This document shows positions 7,800-16,181 of a DNA stretch of 54,800 bases, in pieces. Where the stretch lies: the NCBI GenBank assembly GCA_945870225.1, contig CAMBRF010000021.1:1-54800 (forward strand), in the 5' to 3' direction. Below the pieces are notes generated by a model that saw nothing but the letters and a program-made list of their open reading frames with translations, had not been told where the DNA came from and made no database searches. This DNA is from PVC group bacterium. Lineage in GTDB: Bacteria; Verrucomicrobiota; Kiritimatiellia; CAIKKV01; CAITUY01. Numbering within the stretch: the first letter of the stretch is position 1; every line of letters begins with the position of its first letter. Position numbers and translations under genes: made by a program.

Positions 7800-9020
7800 T
7801 TATGAGTCCCGGGGGCGGACCATGCGGGTCCGGCGATAGCGGGCGGGGGTGATGCCCGTGAGGCGCCGGAAGTGTTTGATGAAATAACTCTGGTCGTTGA
7901 ATCCCACCTCGTAGGCAATCTCGGTGCATGATTTTTCTGAATGTTCCAGAAGATGCTGTGCCGTCTGAATGCGGGCATGGGCAATGATCTGCAGAACGGT
8001 TTTCCCGGTGTGGGCCTTGACCACATGGGCCAGCCGATAGGAACTCAGGCCGACTTCCCGTGCGATTTCGTTCAGGGTCAGGGGTTTGGTGTAGTTCCGG
8101 GTGATGAAATCCAGGGCCTTGCTGACATGGGTGTTGGATCGATTGAACCCATGCAGGTAAATGCCTTCGATGAAGTCGTTCAGGGCATCGGTCAGCACCC
8201 TCGCCAGTTTCTCGAAATCCCGCGCACCGATCAGGCGGCGCATCCATTGATGATTACGTTCGATCAATGATTCCATGATCGGGCTGTCCTCCACCGCCGC
8301 CCGGGTGAGGTAGCCCATCAATTCAATGGCGCGCGCCCGGAGGACGACCAGCTTGGGGGCGGTCATGTACATGGCGCCCAGCATTTCGTTCAATACCCGC
8401 CGCGCTCCGGCCTGATCGCCCGCCCGGATATGTGAGAGCAGAATGCGTTCTTTTTCAAAGGGGTAGGTGGCGACCCCGCCGCGCCGTTTCTGGTCTTCGA
8501 TGGCCTCCGCTATCTGCTGCTGCTGCATCACCCGCAGCCGGTTCTCTTCCATCTGGAGCGGTTTCCAGCCGCTGACCTGATAGAAAACACGACGCAGATA
8601 GTCGGCGGCTTCCCGGATTTGCGGGGCAGTCAGGGAAAGCCGGGTGGCCGCATAATCCCGTGCGGCTTCCGCCGTCAGGCCCAGAGCGGTTAACCCTCGC
8701 ACGCTTTCCTCGGTGTCCCGGGCGGTTTCTTCGGAAAAAACCTCGCCGCCGACCATGGCACCATGAATGATCCGGCGGTCCTCCAGCGCAACCAGCCAGC
8801 TTTTCAGGCCTGGAATCACCTCGAAGAAATGGGGCTCGCCGGTATTGATGCTCTCGTGCAGGGCGTAAGTTCGGAACCGCCGGACCTTGGCGCTCACCCC
8901 GAGTGGATCAGTGCCCAAATCGGTCCGGCCACTCAAATCCATGAAAAACGGCCGCGTTCCCACGGTTTTATAGGTGTCGCGACTGACTTCGGTCAGGATT
9001 CGTTTCGATAGTTTCGACAT
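7800..9020 (-). CDS. AraC-family regulator with PocR-like sensor domain (1)
   Basis: A 406-residue transcription factor. The last ~100 residues are a double helix-turn-helix AraC domain: LTLNEIAREVGLSSYRLAHV for the first HTH, then CTEIAYEVGFNDQSYFIKHF and GITPARYRR for the second. The N-terminal part (about 20-160) resembles a PocR-type ligand domain and the middle is helical. PocR domains were named from the propanediol/cobalamin regulator and often accompany corrinoid or one-carbon genes. This gene is divergent from the corrinoid protein gene at 9538, and a second regulator of the same design follows at 10985. I infer that it controls the corrinoid/C1 genes. The ligand is unknown. The PocR assignment is less certain than the AraC domain. 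Confidence 0.75.
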   Translation of the reverse strand: MSKLSKRILTEVSRDTYKTVGTRPFFMDLSGRTDLGTDPLGVSAKVRRFRTYALHESINTGEPHFFEVIPGLKSWLVALEDRRIIHGAMVGGEVFSEETARDTEESVRGLTALGLTAEAARDYAATRLSLTAPQIREAADYLRRVFYQVSGWKPLQMEENRLRVMQQQQIAEAIEDQKRRGGVATYPFEKERILLSHIRAGDQAGARRVLNEMLGAMYMTAPKLVVLRARAIELMGYLTRAAVEDSPIMESLIERNHQWMRRLIGARDFEKLARVLTDALNDFIEGIYLHGFNRSNTHVSKALDFITRNYTKPLTLNEIAREVGLSSYRLAHVVKAHTGKTVLQIIAHARIQTAQHLLEHSEKSCTEIAYEVGFNDQSYFIKHFRRLTGITPARYRRTRMVRPRDS

Positions 9021-9537
9021 AGAGTCCCGTCAGACACGTTCGCTTAAGAAAGACTTCACCACTAATTTATGAAATGCAAGAAATCCGGATTTGAACAAAA
9101 GCTCGCAAAGGCCGCGAAGAATAAACCCTGCCTGCTCAGGAATCCAGAAGCCAGAATAATCCGAATAAGGTGGCGTTCGACGTCCTCGGCGAACGCATGG
9201 TCCATTGAAAGCAGCCGCCAGGGACGTCGGCTGCCACCTCAATCAGGGGTTAACGCCTTCTTCTTCGCGATCTTTGCGGGCTTTTGTTCAAACTCTTTTT
9301 TCATGAACGGTTCTTGTGTTCCAGGTCACTACGAGCCTGCCCGTGGCAAGAATGACGTATAAACTTTTAGTTTCTGGCCTAAAGCGCGAAAATATATCAT
9401 TTGTTATGCGGTAGTCAGCAAGAATGTTATAAAACCGAGCCAGAAGTCCCTATTTCATGCTTTGGGTATGCTGATAGAGTCACGCCTTCTTTTTAGGGAT
9501 CCGAGCGAAAATTCAATAGAACCAAGGAGACAGGACC
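9021..9537. other. Divergent regulatory spacer with long inverted repeat
   Basis: This spacer separates a PocR/AraC gene from the corrinoid protein gene. Positions 9055-9082 (TTCACCACTAATTT) are a degenerate fragment of the widespread GGTGAA repeat flank. Positions 9093-9121 and 9261-9289 form a 29-nt inverted repeat (26/29). The last ~150 nt before the corrinoid gene are AT-richer and likely hold its promoter. AAGGAG at 9524-9529 is the ribosome site. No cobalamin riboswitch core could be identified. Confidence 0.6.
9093..9289. repeat. Long-span inverted repeat (29-nt arms)
   Basis: The left arm begins GAACAAAAGCTCGCAAAGG (9093-9121). The right arm at 9261-9289 is its reverse complement with three mismatches. 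The enclosed ~140 nt contains its own inverted pair GGTGGC...GCCACC (about 9170 and 9234) and GGGACGTC-type pairs. The whole could be a folded RNA or a degenerate miniature element. It lies in the control region of the corrinoid gene. Confidence 0.6.
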
Positions 9538-10173
9538 ATGAGCGCAGTATTAGAGCAGATCAAAGAAAACCTGATGAAGGGCAAGGCCAACGACGTCAAG
9601 GCGCTGGTGCAGCAGGCGTTGAATGAAAAGATCGGTGCGGCCGACATCCTCAATAAAGGTTTGCTGGCCGGGATGGGTGTGATTGGCGAGCGCTTCAAAA
9701 AGAATGAGGTCTATGTTCCCGAGGTTCTGATTGCCGCCCGGGCGATGAAGTCGGGTATGGAGATTCTGAAGCCCGCCCTGGCCGCGGCCAAAGTCGAGCC
9801 GCGCGGCGTGGTGGTGATCGGTACGGTCAAGGGCGATCTGCATGATATCGGTAAAAACCTGGTGGGCATGATGCTTGAAGGCGGCGGCTTCAAGGTGGTT
9901 GATGCCGGCATCAACGTCGAGCCGGCCAAGTTCATTGAGCTGGCCAAGCAGAACAACGCCTCCCTGATCGGCGCGTCGGCCCTGTTGACCACGACCATGA
10001 CGAACATGAAAGAGGTGGTTGATGCCGTGAAGGCTTCCGAGCTGGCCGGCAAGGTGAAGGTCATGATCGGTGGAGCCCCGGTGACGCAGGCTTTCTGCGA
10101 TGAAATTGGCGCCGACGGTTACGCGGCGGATGCGGCTTCGGCGGCGGATCTGGCTCGTAAGTTGGCGAAGTAA
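9538..10173 (+). CDS. Corrinoid (cobalamin-binding) methyl-carrier protein, MtaC/MtbC type
   Basis: A 211-residue free-standing corrinoid protein. Residues 1-85 form the helical cap typical of the MetH B12-binding fold. Residues 90-211 are the Rossmann B12 domain with D100-L-H102-D-I-G105, whose His102 ligates cobalt from below, then SALLTTT and the GGAPVTQ phosphate loop. Such proteins carry a methyl group between a substrate methyltransferase and an acceptor such as tetrahydrofolate or homocysteine. The gene has AAGGAG eight bases before its ATG and a terminator right behind it, so it is a single-gene unit. It is flanked by two PocR/AraC regulators. The six-gene folate run starts 2.3 kb further on and supplies plausible partners: the methyl-THF methyltransferase at 13339 and the homocysteine module at 12437. 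Confidence 0.9.
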   Translation: MSAVLEQIKENLMKGKANDVKALVQQALNEKIGAADILNKGLLAGMGVIGERFKKNEVYVPEVLIAARAMKSGMEILKPALAAAKVEPRGVVVIGTVKGDLHDIGKNLVGMMLEGGGFKVVDAGINVEPAKFIELAKQNNASLIGASALLTTTMTNMKEVVDAVKASELAGKVKVMIGGAPVTQAFCDEIGADGYAADAASAADLARKLAK

Positions 10174-10193
10174 GCCGTTATTTGACTGTTGCG

Positions 10194-10231
10194 AAGGGCG
10201 TCACCCGCGAGGGATGGCGCCCTTTTTTTGT
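10194..10231 (+). terminator. Rho-independent terminator of the corrinoid gene
   Basis: AAGGGCG (10194-10200) pairs with CGCCCTT (10218-10224). The loop holds a small CCC/GGG inner stem, and a run of seven T follows. It lies 20 nt behind the corrinoid gene stop, which isolates that gene transcriptionally. Confidence 0.85.
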
Positions 10232-10984
10232 CGGCGGTTGATGGGCTCAAGCCGTCCCCCTCCGCGCCAAAGATTCGGCCATCCCGGGATTTCTTTGACA
10301 GGATAAACAGGATGAGTTTTGCATGAGGGAAGAATCTTTGGTGGACGCCGGGGTCCCTCCCGGCGTTTCCACACATGAGCCGCCAACAAAAGAAATCTCT
10401 ACCACCCGCTTCGCTGGAGGAAGAGGAGACACAGAGAAGTTAACACGGAGAAACCCCGTCATCCCCGACCTCTTCCTGTCTCTCCCCGCGAAGTCGTTGA
10501 ACGAATTTATCATAGGGCCTGAAGCTTGATTTGATCCTGGTCAGCTACCATAAAGTCTCTGCCCCATGAAAAATTCGTTCAACACTTGGGTTTCGAGGGC
10601 AGGCAGAGGAATTCTCGGCAAGAACGAGGCGAGACGCCTCGTCTACTTTCTTTGCGAACTCCGCAGCTTCTGAAAAGAACTCTATTCTCTGTATATTACT
10701 CCAGAACGGGTTGCGGGAATTTCAGGTGCGGCTTGCCCGCCGGAGCCTTGGCGCAGGTGGGTACTCCGCAGCTTAAATGCCCGCAACATTTTCTTCTGCT
10801 GGGTCTTCTCAGTGCCTCGGTGTCTCAAGCGAAGCGGGTGGTGAATCTTCTCTTAATTTCTTCTATTTCCCCGATCAGTGGTGAATCTTGGCGCCATCAG
10901 TTTTGACTGCCAATCAAATCTGGCGCAACGGTCGCTCTGGTAAAAGCCCGATCATAGATCGGTGCTACATTTCCAGCCTCATAT
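10232..10984. other. Repeat-rich intergenic region
   Basis: There is no supported gene. The spacer contains a GACAGGATAAACAGGAT motif (about 10287-10303) and the complete structured repeat copy 4 with its flanks (about 10380-10917). It ends behind the 3' end of the minus-strand regulator at 10985. No independent terminator for that regulator was recognised. Confidence 0.7.
10401..10842 (+). repeat. Structured repeat, copy 4 (complete, 442 bp)
   Basis: It has the same architecture and orientation as copy 3. The left arm starts ACCACCCGCTTCGCTGGAGG, the GTTGAACGAATT hairpin is at about 10496-10585, the ACGAGGCGAGACGCCTCGT palindrome at about 10624-10642, and the GTTGCGGG / CCCGCAAC pair at about 10711-10790. 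The right arm ends GCGAAGCGGGTGGT at 10842. The right flank CCCCGATCAGTGGTGAATCT and the later TTTTGACTGCCAAT (to 10917) are shared with copy 3. The stretch around 10720-10770 matches copy 1 better than copy 3, so copies have mixed sub-blocks. Confidence 0.85.
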
Positions 10985-12304
10985 TCAATATAATGGTGCA
11001 ATTTTATGGGCCACCGCCTCCAGGCTGCTTAGGCCGGGACGGCGCAGGGCTTCATCGGGGACCCGTAGCAGCTTGCGGAATTCCCCCGGCGTCAGGTTGA
11101 TGGCGCGTTTCAATTCGCGGGTGAAATGGCTTTGATCGAAAAAGCCGCAGTGATCGGCGATGGCGCTGATTTCCAGGGCGCTGGTGGCCATCAGTTTTTT
11201 CGCCTCGGCGATGCGGATCTCGGTGAGCAGTTGCTTGAACGACTTCCCGGTCTCACGCCGCAGTCGATGGACGAGAGTCGAGGAACTGGCTCCGACCGCC
11301 AGCGCGGCGGCGGCCAGTGAGACGTGCTCCTGATAGTGAGACTGGAGCCAGCTTAAGACGCGCTCGGCCAGGCTGCGCCCGTCAGAGTCCTCGCGTTCCT
11401 GGCCGCGGAAAAAATGCTGGATCCATTCGGCCACCTCGTAGCAACTCTCCTCGGTGGAGCGTGCGTTTTCAAGGCGGAGCATGTGGCGCAGCTCGCGGCT
11501 GGTCGCGACCGCCCAGGGCGTGCCCCGTAGAATGTCCTGACTGGTCATGACGGCCAGGAGCACGCGGATGTGCGCCTTCAGCTTCATGAGGTCCCAATTG
11601 CTGGCCATGAGCAGCCGGGCCAGATACTTGGACATGAACTCCATGGCATTGGCGCGGTCGTCGCGGTGCAGATAGGATACAAACTGGAAGGTGTCGCCCA
11701 GAGCGTCGGGAGGGGAAAGGGACTGCTGGCGCATATCCTCAAAGGCTTCCGCGATTTTTCGTTGCTGGAGATATTTTTCGTTCTGGGCATGAAAGAACGC
11801 GTTGGAATTAAGGCCGGATGAAAAAGTGGTTTCCAGGGCGAGAGATCCCAGCCCGCGCAAAGCGCTGGGCGTGATGGGGCGGAGACTGTCCAGCCGATCA
11901 AGGAAAGAGCGGAGGTCCGTGGAAGGCCAGGCGTGAAGATGCTGGGTAACGGTTTCCGCGATATCATGGGCCTCGTCGGCGGCATGAAAGCCACCCAGCG
12001 TGAGACCGCCGCCGCATTTATTATGGGGCGCGACGGGAATGGTGGCGAACAGCAGCCCCGCCCAGCAACGATAATAGTAAGGTTCACCGGAGGCCATGGC
12101 GTGCATGGTGGCGTTGCAGCATGAGAAACGGCAAAGGGGGGCGGTCACGGGATGCGTGACCGCGTGAAGGCAGAAAGCACACACGCGCTTGCCGACCCGC
12201 ACCTCGGACGTGAACAGGCCATGGTAAACGGCTCCCTGGCCAGAAACGTTCTCGATCGCGTTAATCGCGATATTCAGGTCAAATCGAAGCGTTTCTTCTT
12301 TCAT
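10985..12304 (-). CDS. AraC-family regulator with PocR-like sensor domain (2)
   Basis: A 439-residue regulator. The N-terminal ~160 residues contain a PocR-type domain with its cysteine pattern: CAFC near 42-45, CRFSCC near 57-62 and YYYRCWAGL near 76-84. The C-terminal ~100 residues are the AraC DNA-binding domain (LAAAALAVGASSSTLVHRL, then ISAIADHCGFFDQSHFTREL and LTPGEFRKLL). The clustered cysteines could bind a metal or Fe-S cluster or sense redox, which is an inference. It is divergent from the homocysteine methyltransferase gene across a 132-nt spacer and so is the prime candidate regulator of the six-gene C1 run. Length and layout match the other regulator at 7800, but the two differ widely in sequence. 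Confidence 0.8.
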   Translation of the reverse strand: MKEETLRFDLNIAINAIENVSGQGAVYHGLFTSEVRVGKRVCAFCLHAVTHPVTAPLCRFSCCNATMHAMASGEPYYYRCWAGLLFATIPVAPHNKCGGGLTLGGFHAADEAHDIAETVTQHLHAWPSTDLRSFLDRLDSLRPITPSALRGLGSLALETTFSSGLNSNAFFHAQNEKYLQQRKIAEAFEDMRQQSLSPPDALGDTFQFVSYLHRDDRANAMEFMSKYLARLLMASNWDLMKLKAHIRVLLAVMTSQDILRGTPWAVATSRELRHMLRLENARSTEESCYEVAEWIQHFFRGQEREDSDGRSLAERVLSWLQSHYQEHVSLAAAALAVGASSSTLVHRLRRETGKSFKQLLTEIRIAEAKKLMATSALEISAIADHCGFFDQSHFTRELKRAINLTPGEFRKLLRVPDEALRRPGLSSLEAVAHKIAPLY

Positions 12305-12312
12305 AGTCTCTG

Positions 12313-12342
12313 ATTATACAATAAAAAAGCCTGATCGTACAA
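12313..12342 (-). promoter_or_regulatory. Sigma70-type promoter for the PocR/AraC gene
   Basis: Read on the minus strand, TTGTAC (12342-12337) and TATAAT (12318-12313) are separated by 18 nt. The start codon at 12304 lies only nine bases beyond the -10 hexamer, so transcription would begin at or almost at the ATG and the mRNA would be leaderless or nearly so. No Shine-Dalgarno sequence precedes this ATG, which agrees with that reading. Confidence 0.5.
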
Positions 12343-12436
12343 GAATCCTGCTGCGGTTCAGGCACAATGGTCTGATTCAAGGCGAGGACGCCACGCGGTC
12401 AGAGGGACGCAGAACAAGTAAAGCAAGGAGTGCATC

Positions 12437-13342
12437 ATGAAGCGGATTTCCGAGCGGATCAAGGCGGGTGAATTGCTTCTGTCTGATGGGGCGTGGGGGA
12501 CGTTTCTCCAGAAGAAGGGGTTGAAGCCGGGCGAATGCCCTGAATTGTGGTGCGTGGAGCGCCGGGCGGATGTGTTGGATGTGGCGCGCCGATATGTGGC
12601 GGCAGGCTGTGACATGATCGAGACCAACAGCTTTGGCGGGACGCGGTTCAAGCTAGATTTTTTCGGGTTGCAGGATCGTGTGGCCGAGATCAATCGGGCG
12701 GCGGCTGCCATCTCCCGCGAGGCGGCAGGGACGGACCGCCATGTGATCGCGTCGGTCGGACCGACGGGTAAAATGCTCCTGATGGGTGATGTGACCGAGG
12801 CCGAACTGTTTGAAGCCTTCCGTGAACAGGTGGTGGCCTTGGAGGCGGGCGGCGCGGACGGGGTTTGCATCGAAACCATGTCGGCCATCGATGAGGCGTG
12901 TCTGGCGGTTCGGGCGGCCAAGGCGCACACCCGGCTCGAGATTCTTTGCACCTTCACCTTTCAGCACACGGCGGACGGAGGCTATCACACCATGATGGGG
13001 ACGTCGCCTGCCGAGGCGGTCGCGGCGGTTCTGGAGGCCGGGGCGGACGTGGTGGGTGCCAACTGCGGGCAGGGAATGGAGCAGATGATTGATATTGTCC
13101 GCGAGATGCGGAAGGTTGCCGCCCATGTGCCGATTATGGTGCAGGCCAATGCGGGGCTGCCGCGGAATGTCAACGGGGTGGATGTGTTCCCCGAGACGCC
13201 TGAGATGACCGCCCATTGGGTGCCGGCGGCCGTCAGGGCCGGGGTGGGTATCGTCGGTGGCTGTTGCGGGACAACACCGGAGCATATCGCCGCCATTGGA
13301 AAAGCCTTGAACCAACAGAAAGCAGCGGGGAAAAAGTCATGA
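12437..13342 (+). CDS. Homocysteine S-methyltransferase module (MetH N-terminal type)
   Basis: A 301-residue single-domain protein equal to the first module of cobalamin-dependent methionine synthase. It opens with SDGAWGTFLQ, has the ETNSFGGTRFKL element near residue 62, and keeps all three zinc cysteines: Cys210 in GANCGQG and Cys276-Cys277 in GGCCGTTPEH. It should transfer a methyl group between a methyl-corrinoid protein and homocysteine or another thiol. The ATG has AAGGAG six bases upstream, and the gene overlaps the following methyltransferase by four bases (ATGA). The corrinoid module is a separate gene at 9538, and no SAM-dependent reactivation domain is attached or nearby. A different thiol or amine substrate is possible. 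Confidence 0.85.
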   Translation: MKRISERIKAGELLLSDGAWGTFLQKKGLKPGECPELWCVERRADVLDVARRYVAAGCDMIETNSFGGTRFKLDFFGLQDRVAEINRAAAAISREAAGTDRHVIASVGPTGKMLLMGDVTEAELFEAFREQVVALEAGGADGVCIETMSAIDEACLAVRAAKAHTRLEILCTFTFQHTADGGYHTMMGTSPAEAVAAVLEAGADVVGANCGQGMEQMIDIVREMRKVAAHVPIMVQANAGLPRNVNGVDVFPETPEMTAHWVPAAVRAGVGIVGGCCGTTPEHIAAIGKALNQQKAAGKKS

Positions 13343-14364
13343 CGAAGAAACTGATTGTCGTTGGGGAGAATATTCATTGCACGCGCATCTATAAGGTGGG
13401 CGGAAACTTTGCCCGGAAGCTCGATGACGGACGGTATGGCGTCATCTACGGCGGCAAGAGCGACAGCCGCACCCTTATCATTCCGGAGCCATTTCAAAAG
13501 ACGGCGGACTGGGCCAACGGGAAGATCAAGCATTGCGCCGTGGCGGTGTGGCAGGGGATGTACGGGAGCGAGGCCGACAAGGCGGCCGCCATCGATTATC
13601 TCCAGTTTCTGGCGGCGCGGCAGGAAGCGTCTGACGCCTCGTTTCTGGATCTCAACGTCGATGAGTTCAGTACCGATATCGAGGAACGCTGCCGCGCGAT
13701 CCGATGGGTGGCGCAGGTGGTCCAGGCAAAGAGCCGGCTGCCGCTGAGCATTGATTCGTCAAATCCGGCTATTTTGAAGGCCGGATTGGAGGCGTGTGAT
13801 CAGTCCCGCGCCCGGCCGATGGTCAACTCGGTTTCCCTGGAGCGCCAGGAAGCCATTGCCGTGGCGGCGACGTTCAAGGCGGTGGTGATTGCGTCGGCGG
13901 CCGGCGAGAAGGATTTGCCTTCCAACACCGAGCAGCGGCTGGCCAACATCGCGCGCCTGATGCCCATGCTGCGGGCGGCGGGGTTGACCGATGAGGCGAT
14001 CTATGTGGATCCGCTGGTCTTTCCCATTGCGACCGATTCCAATAATGCCCAATCCTTCCTGGAATCCGTGACGGCGATTCGCCGGGAATACGGGGCCCGG
14101 ATCCATGTGTCCGGCGGATTGAGCAATGTGTCATTCGGAATGCCGAACCGGAAGCTGATCAATCAGGTTTTCACCTGGATGGCGGTGGAGGCCGGGGCAG
14201 ACAGTGGGATTCTGGATCCGCTGCAGATGAACAGCAAGATCCTGTCGGCCGTGGATACGACGACCGAGCCGTTTGGTCTGGCCAAGGCCCTGTTGACGGG
14301 CGAGGATCTTTTTGGAGCCGACTACATTATGGCGCATCGCGAAGGCCGTCTGGGTGGCGAATAG
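13339..14364 (+). CDS. Methyltetrahydrofolate:corrinoid methyltransferase (AcsE/MetH pterin-domain family)
   Basis: A 341-residue TIM-barrel protein of the DHPS/pterin-binding family. It moves the methyl group of 5-methyl-THF to Co(I) of a corrinoid protein, or the reverse. Visible family elements are [10 protein letters not shown] (about 94-103), PLSIDSS with the following AILKAGLEA helix, [15 protein letters not shown], and [21 protein letters not shown], the last strongly typical of AcsE and of MetH module 2. The N-terminal ~75 residues before the barrel are longer than in AcsE. The start is fixed by the ATGA overlap with the upstream homocysteine module. That tight pair reproduces MetH modules 1 and 2 as two polypeptides. 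It cannot be told from sequence whether the partner is the corrinoid protein at 9538 or another. Confidence 0.85.
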   Translation: MTKKLIVVGENIHCTRIYKVGGNFARKLDDGRYGVIYGGKSDSRTLIIPEPFQKTADWANGKIKHCAVAVWQGMYGSEADKAAAIDYLQFLAARQEASDASFLDLNVDEFSTDIEERCRAIRWVAQVVQAKSRLPLSIDSSNPAILKAGLEACDQSRARPMVNSVSLERQEAIAVAATFKAVVIASAAGEKDLPSNTEQRLANIARLMPMLRAAGLTDEAIYVDPLVFPIATDSNNAQSFLESVTAIRREYGARIHVSGGLSNVSFGMPNRKLINQVFTWMAVEAGADSGILDPLQMNSKILSAVDTTTEPFGLAKALLTGEDLFGADYIMAHREGRLGGE

Positions 14365-14381
14365 TTTCAACCAAGGAGTCG

Positions 14382-16157
14382 ATGATGAACCGAACGGTGC
14401 TTGATCCCCTGACGATGAAGGATTGGCAACTGGCCGAAGCGGCCGAGGGCCACATGAAGCCGCTGCGCCAGCTGGCGCAGGAACTGGGTCTCCGCGAGGA
14501 GGAAGTGATTCCCATGGGGCGGCAGCTCGGGAAAGTGGACCAGCGCATGGTCATGGACCGGATCGGCGCCCAGGCGACGGGAAAATATATCGATGTGACG
14601 GCCATCACGCCCACGCCTCTGGGTGAAGGCAAGACCACGACCACGATCGGACTGGTTGAAGGACTCAGCAAGCTCGGCAAGCGGGTTTCCGGGGCCATCC
14701 GTCAACCGAGCGGCGGGCCGACGTTCAATATCAAGGGGTCGGCGGCGGGGGGCGGACTGGCCCAGTGCATCCCGTTGTCGCCCTTCTCCATTCGCATGAC
14801 CGGGGATATCGACTCGGTCACCAATGCGCACAATCTGGCCATGGTGGCCCTGACCTCCCGCATGCAGCATGAGCGGAACTATGATGATGTCCGCCTGGCG
14901 AAGACGGGTATTCGCCGGTTGAACATCGATCCCAAGCGGGTGACGGTTAAATGGTGCATGGACTTCTGCGCGCAGAGTCTGCGCAATATCCTCATCGGCC
15001 GCGGCGGGAAGATGGACGGATTCGAGATGGATTCCGGATTTCAGATCTCGGTGGGCAGCGAGGTCATGGCCATTCTGGCGGTGGCCCGCAATCTCAAGGA
15101 TTTGAGGCAGCGCCTGGCCAAAATGGTGCTGGCCTGCGATCAGGACGGGCGCGAGATTACCACCGCCGACCTCAAGGTGGATGGCGCCATGGCGGCCTGG
15201 CTGGTGGAAGCCATCAACCCGACCCTGCTGCAGACGATCGAGGGACAGCCGGTGTTTGTGCACGCCGGCCCCTTCGCCAATATTGCCATCGGGCAGAGCT
15301 CGATCATCGCCGACGAACTCGGCACCCGGTTGTCGGAATACCATGTGACCGAGAGCGGGTTTGCGGCGGACATCGGTTTCGAGAAATTCTGGAACCTCAA
15401 GTGCCGGTTCTCGGGATTGAAGCCCAGCGCGGTGGTGGTGGTGGCCACCATTCGTGCTCTCAAGATGCACGGCGGCGGGCCGGCGGTGAAGCCGGGCGCC
15501 AAGCTTGACGAGGCCTATACCCGTGAGAATCTCGGCCTGCTCGAAAAAGGGTGCGAGAACCTCGAGGCGCATATCGAGATTGTGAAGAAATCCGGGGTGC
15601 GCCCGGTGGTTTGTATCAACGGGTTTCACACGGATACGGCCGCTGAAGTGGCCCTGGTTAAGCGGGTGGCGGAGTCGCGGGGTGCCTATGCCGCCCTCTC
15701 CCAACACTGGCTCAAGGGGGGCGAGGGGGCGCGCGATCTAGCCGAGGCCGTGGTGGCCGCATCGAACGAGAAGAACCACTTTAAATTCCTTTACGAGTTG
15801 GATATGCCGCTGCGCCAGCGGATTGAGGTGATCGCCCGGGAGATCTACGGGGCGGACGGCGTCAGTTACACGGACGTTGCCCTGGAGAAGGCCAAACAGT
15901 TCGAGGCCGATCCGGCAACGGCGCGGATGGGGACCTGCATGGTCAAGACGCACCTCAGCCTGTCCCATAACCCGGACGCCAAGGGGCGTCCGAAGGGGTG
16001 GATCCTGCCGATCCGCGACATCATGGTCTATCGCGGCGCCGGGTTCGTGGTGCCGGTGGCGGGCGATATCAAGCTGATGCCCGGCACGGCCTCCGAGCCG
16101 GCGTTCAATAATATCGATATCGATGTGGAGACCGGCCGGGTCAAGGGATTGTTCTAA
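14382..16157 (+). CDS. fhs: Formate--tetrahydrofolate ligase
   Basis: Makes 10-formyl-THF from formate, THF and ATP, the first folate step of formate assimilation. The P-loop-like [15 protein letters not shown] is near residue 76-90, followed by [19 protein letters not shown] and the conserved FGADIGxEKF-like region (here [13 protein letters not shown]). There are two consecutive ATGs at 14382 and 14385. AAGGAG (14373-14378) gives the better spacing to the second, so the product is 590 or 591 residues. This is somewhat longer than clostridial enzymes (about 556), with extra residues at the N-terminus. It is the third gene of the C1 run, 17 nt behind the methyltransferase. Confidence 0.93.
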   Translation: MMNRTVLDPLTMKDWQLAEAAEGHMKPLRQLAQELGLREEEVIPMGRQLGKVDQRMVMDRIGAQATGKYIDVTAITPTPLGEGKTTTTIGLVEGLSKLGKRVSGAIRQPSGGPTFNIKGSAAGGGLAQCIPLSPFSIRMTGDIDSVTNAHNLAMVALTSRMQHERNYDDVRLAKTGIRRLNIDPKRVTVKWCMDFCAQSLRNILIGRGGKMDGFEMDSGFQISVGSEVMAILAVARNLKDLRQRLAKMVLACDQDGREITTADLKVDGAMAAWLVEAINPTLLQTIEGQPVFVHAGPFANIAIGQSSIIADELGTRLSEYHVTESGFAADIGFEKFWNLKCRFSGLKPSAVVVVATIRALKMHGGGPAVKPGAKLDEAYTRENLGLLEKGCENLEAHIEIVKKSGVRPVVCINGFHTDTAAEVALVKRVAESRGAYAALSQHWLKGGEGARDLAEAVVAASNEKNHFKFLYELDMPLRQRIEVIAREIYGADGVSYTDVALEKAKQFEADPATARMGTCMVKTHLSLSHNPDAKGRPKGWILPIRDIMVYRGAGFVVPVAGDIKLMPGTASEPAFNNIDIDVETGRVKGLF

Positions 16158-16181
16158 ATCAGAGTGGGGGAGAAGCCAAAC

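Noticed and set aside
9300..9530. Cobalamin riboswitch upstream of the corrinoid gene
   Set aside because: No recognisable B12 box or core helices could be found by eye; a CCGTGGCAAG stretch is too weak. A covariance search with the cobalamin model would settle it.
1..10984. CRISPR array in the repeat-rich spacers
   Set aside because: Repeats are dispersed, in both orientations and hundreds of bases long, without regular spacers or cas genes.
12437..14364. Frameshifted or broken metH
   Set aside because: The two modules overlap by a clean ATGA, have complete domain ends and the corrinoid module lies elsewhere in the opposite order. This is a genuine split, not damage.
14367..15707. 446-codon open frame antisense to fhs
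   Set aside because: It is an antisense shadow. The plus-strand enzyme is intact and conserved over the whole length.
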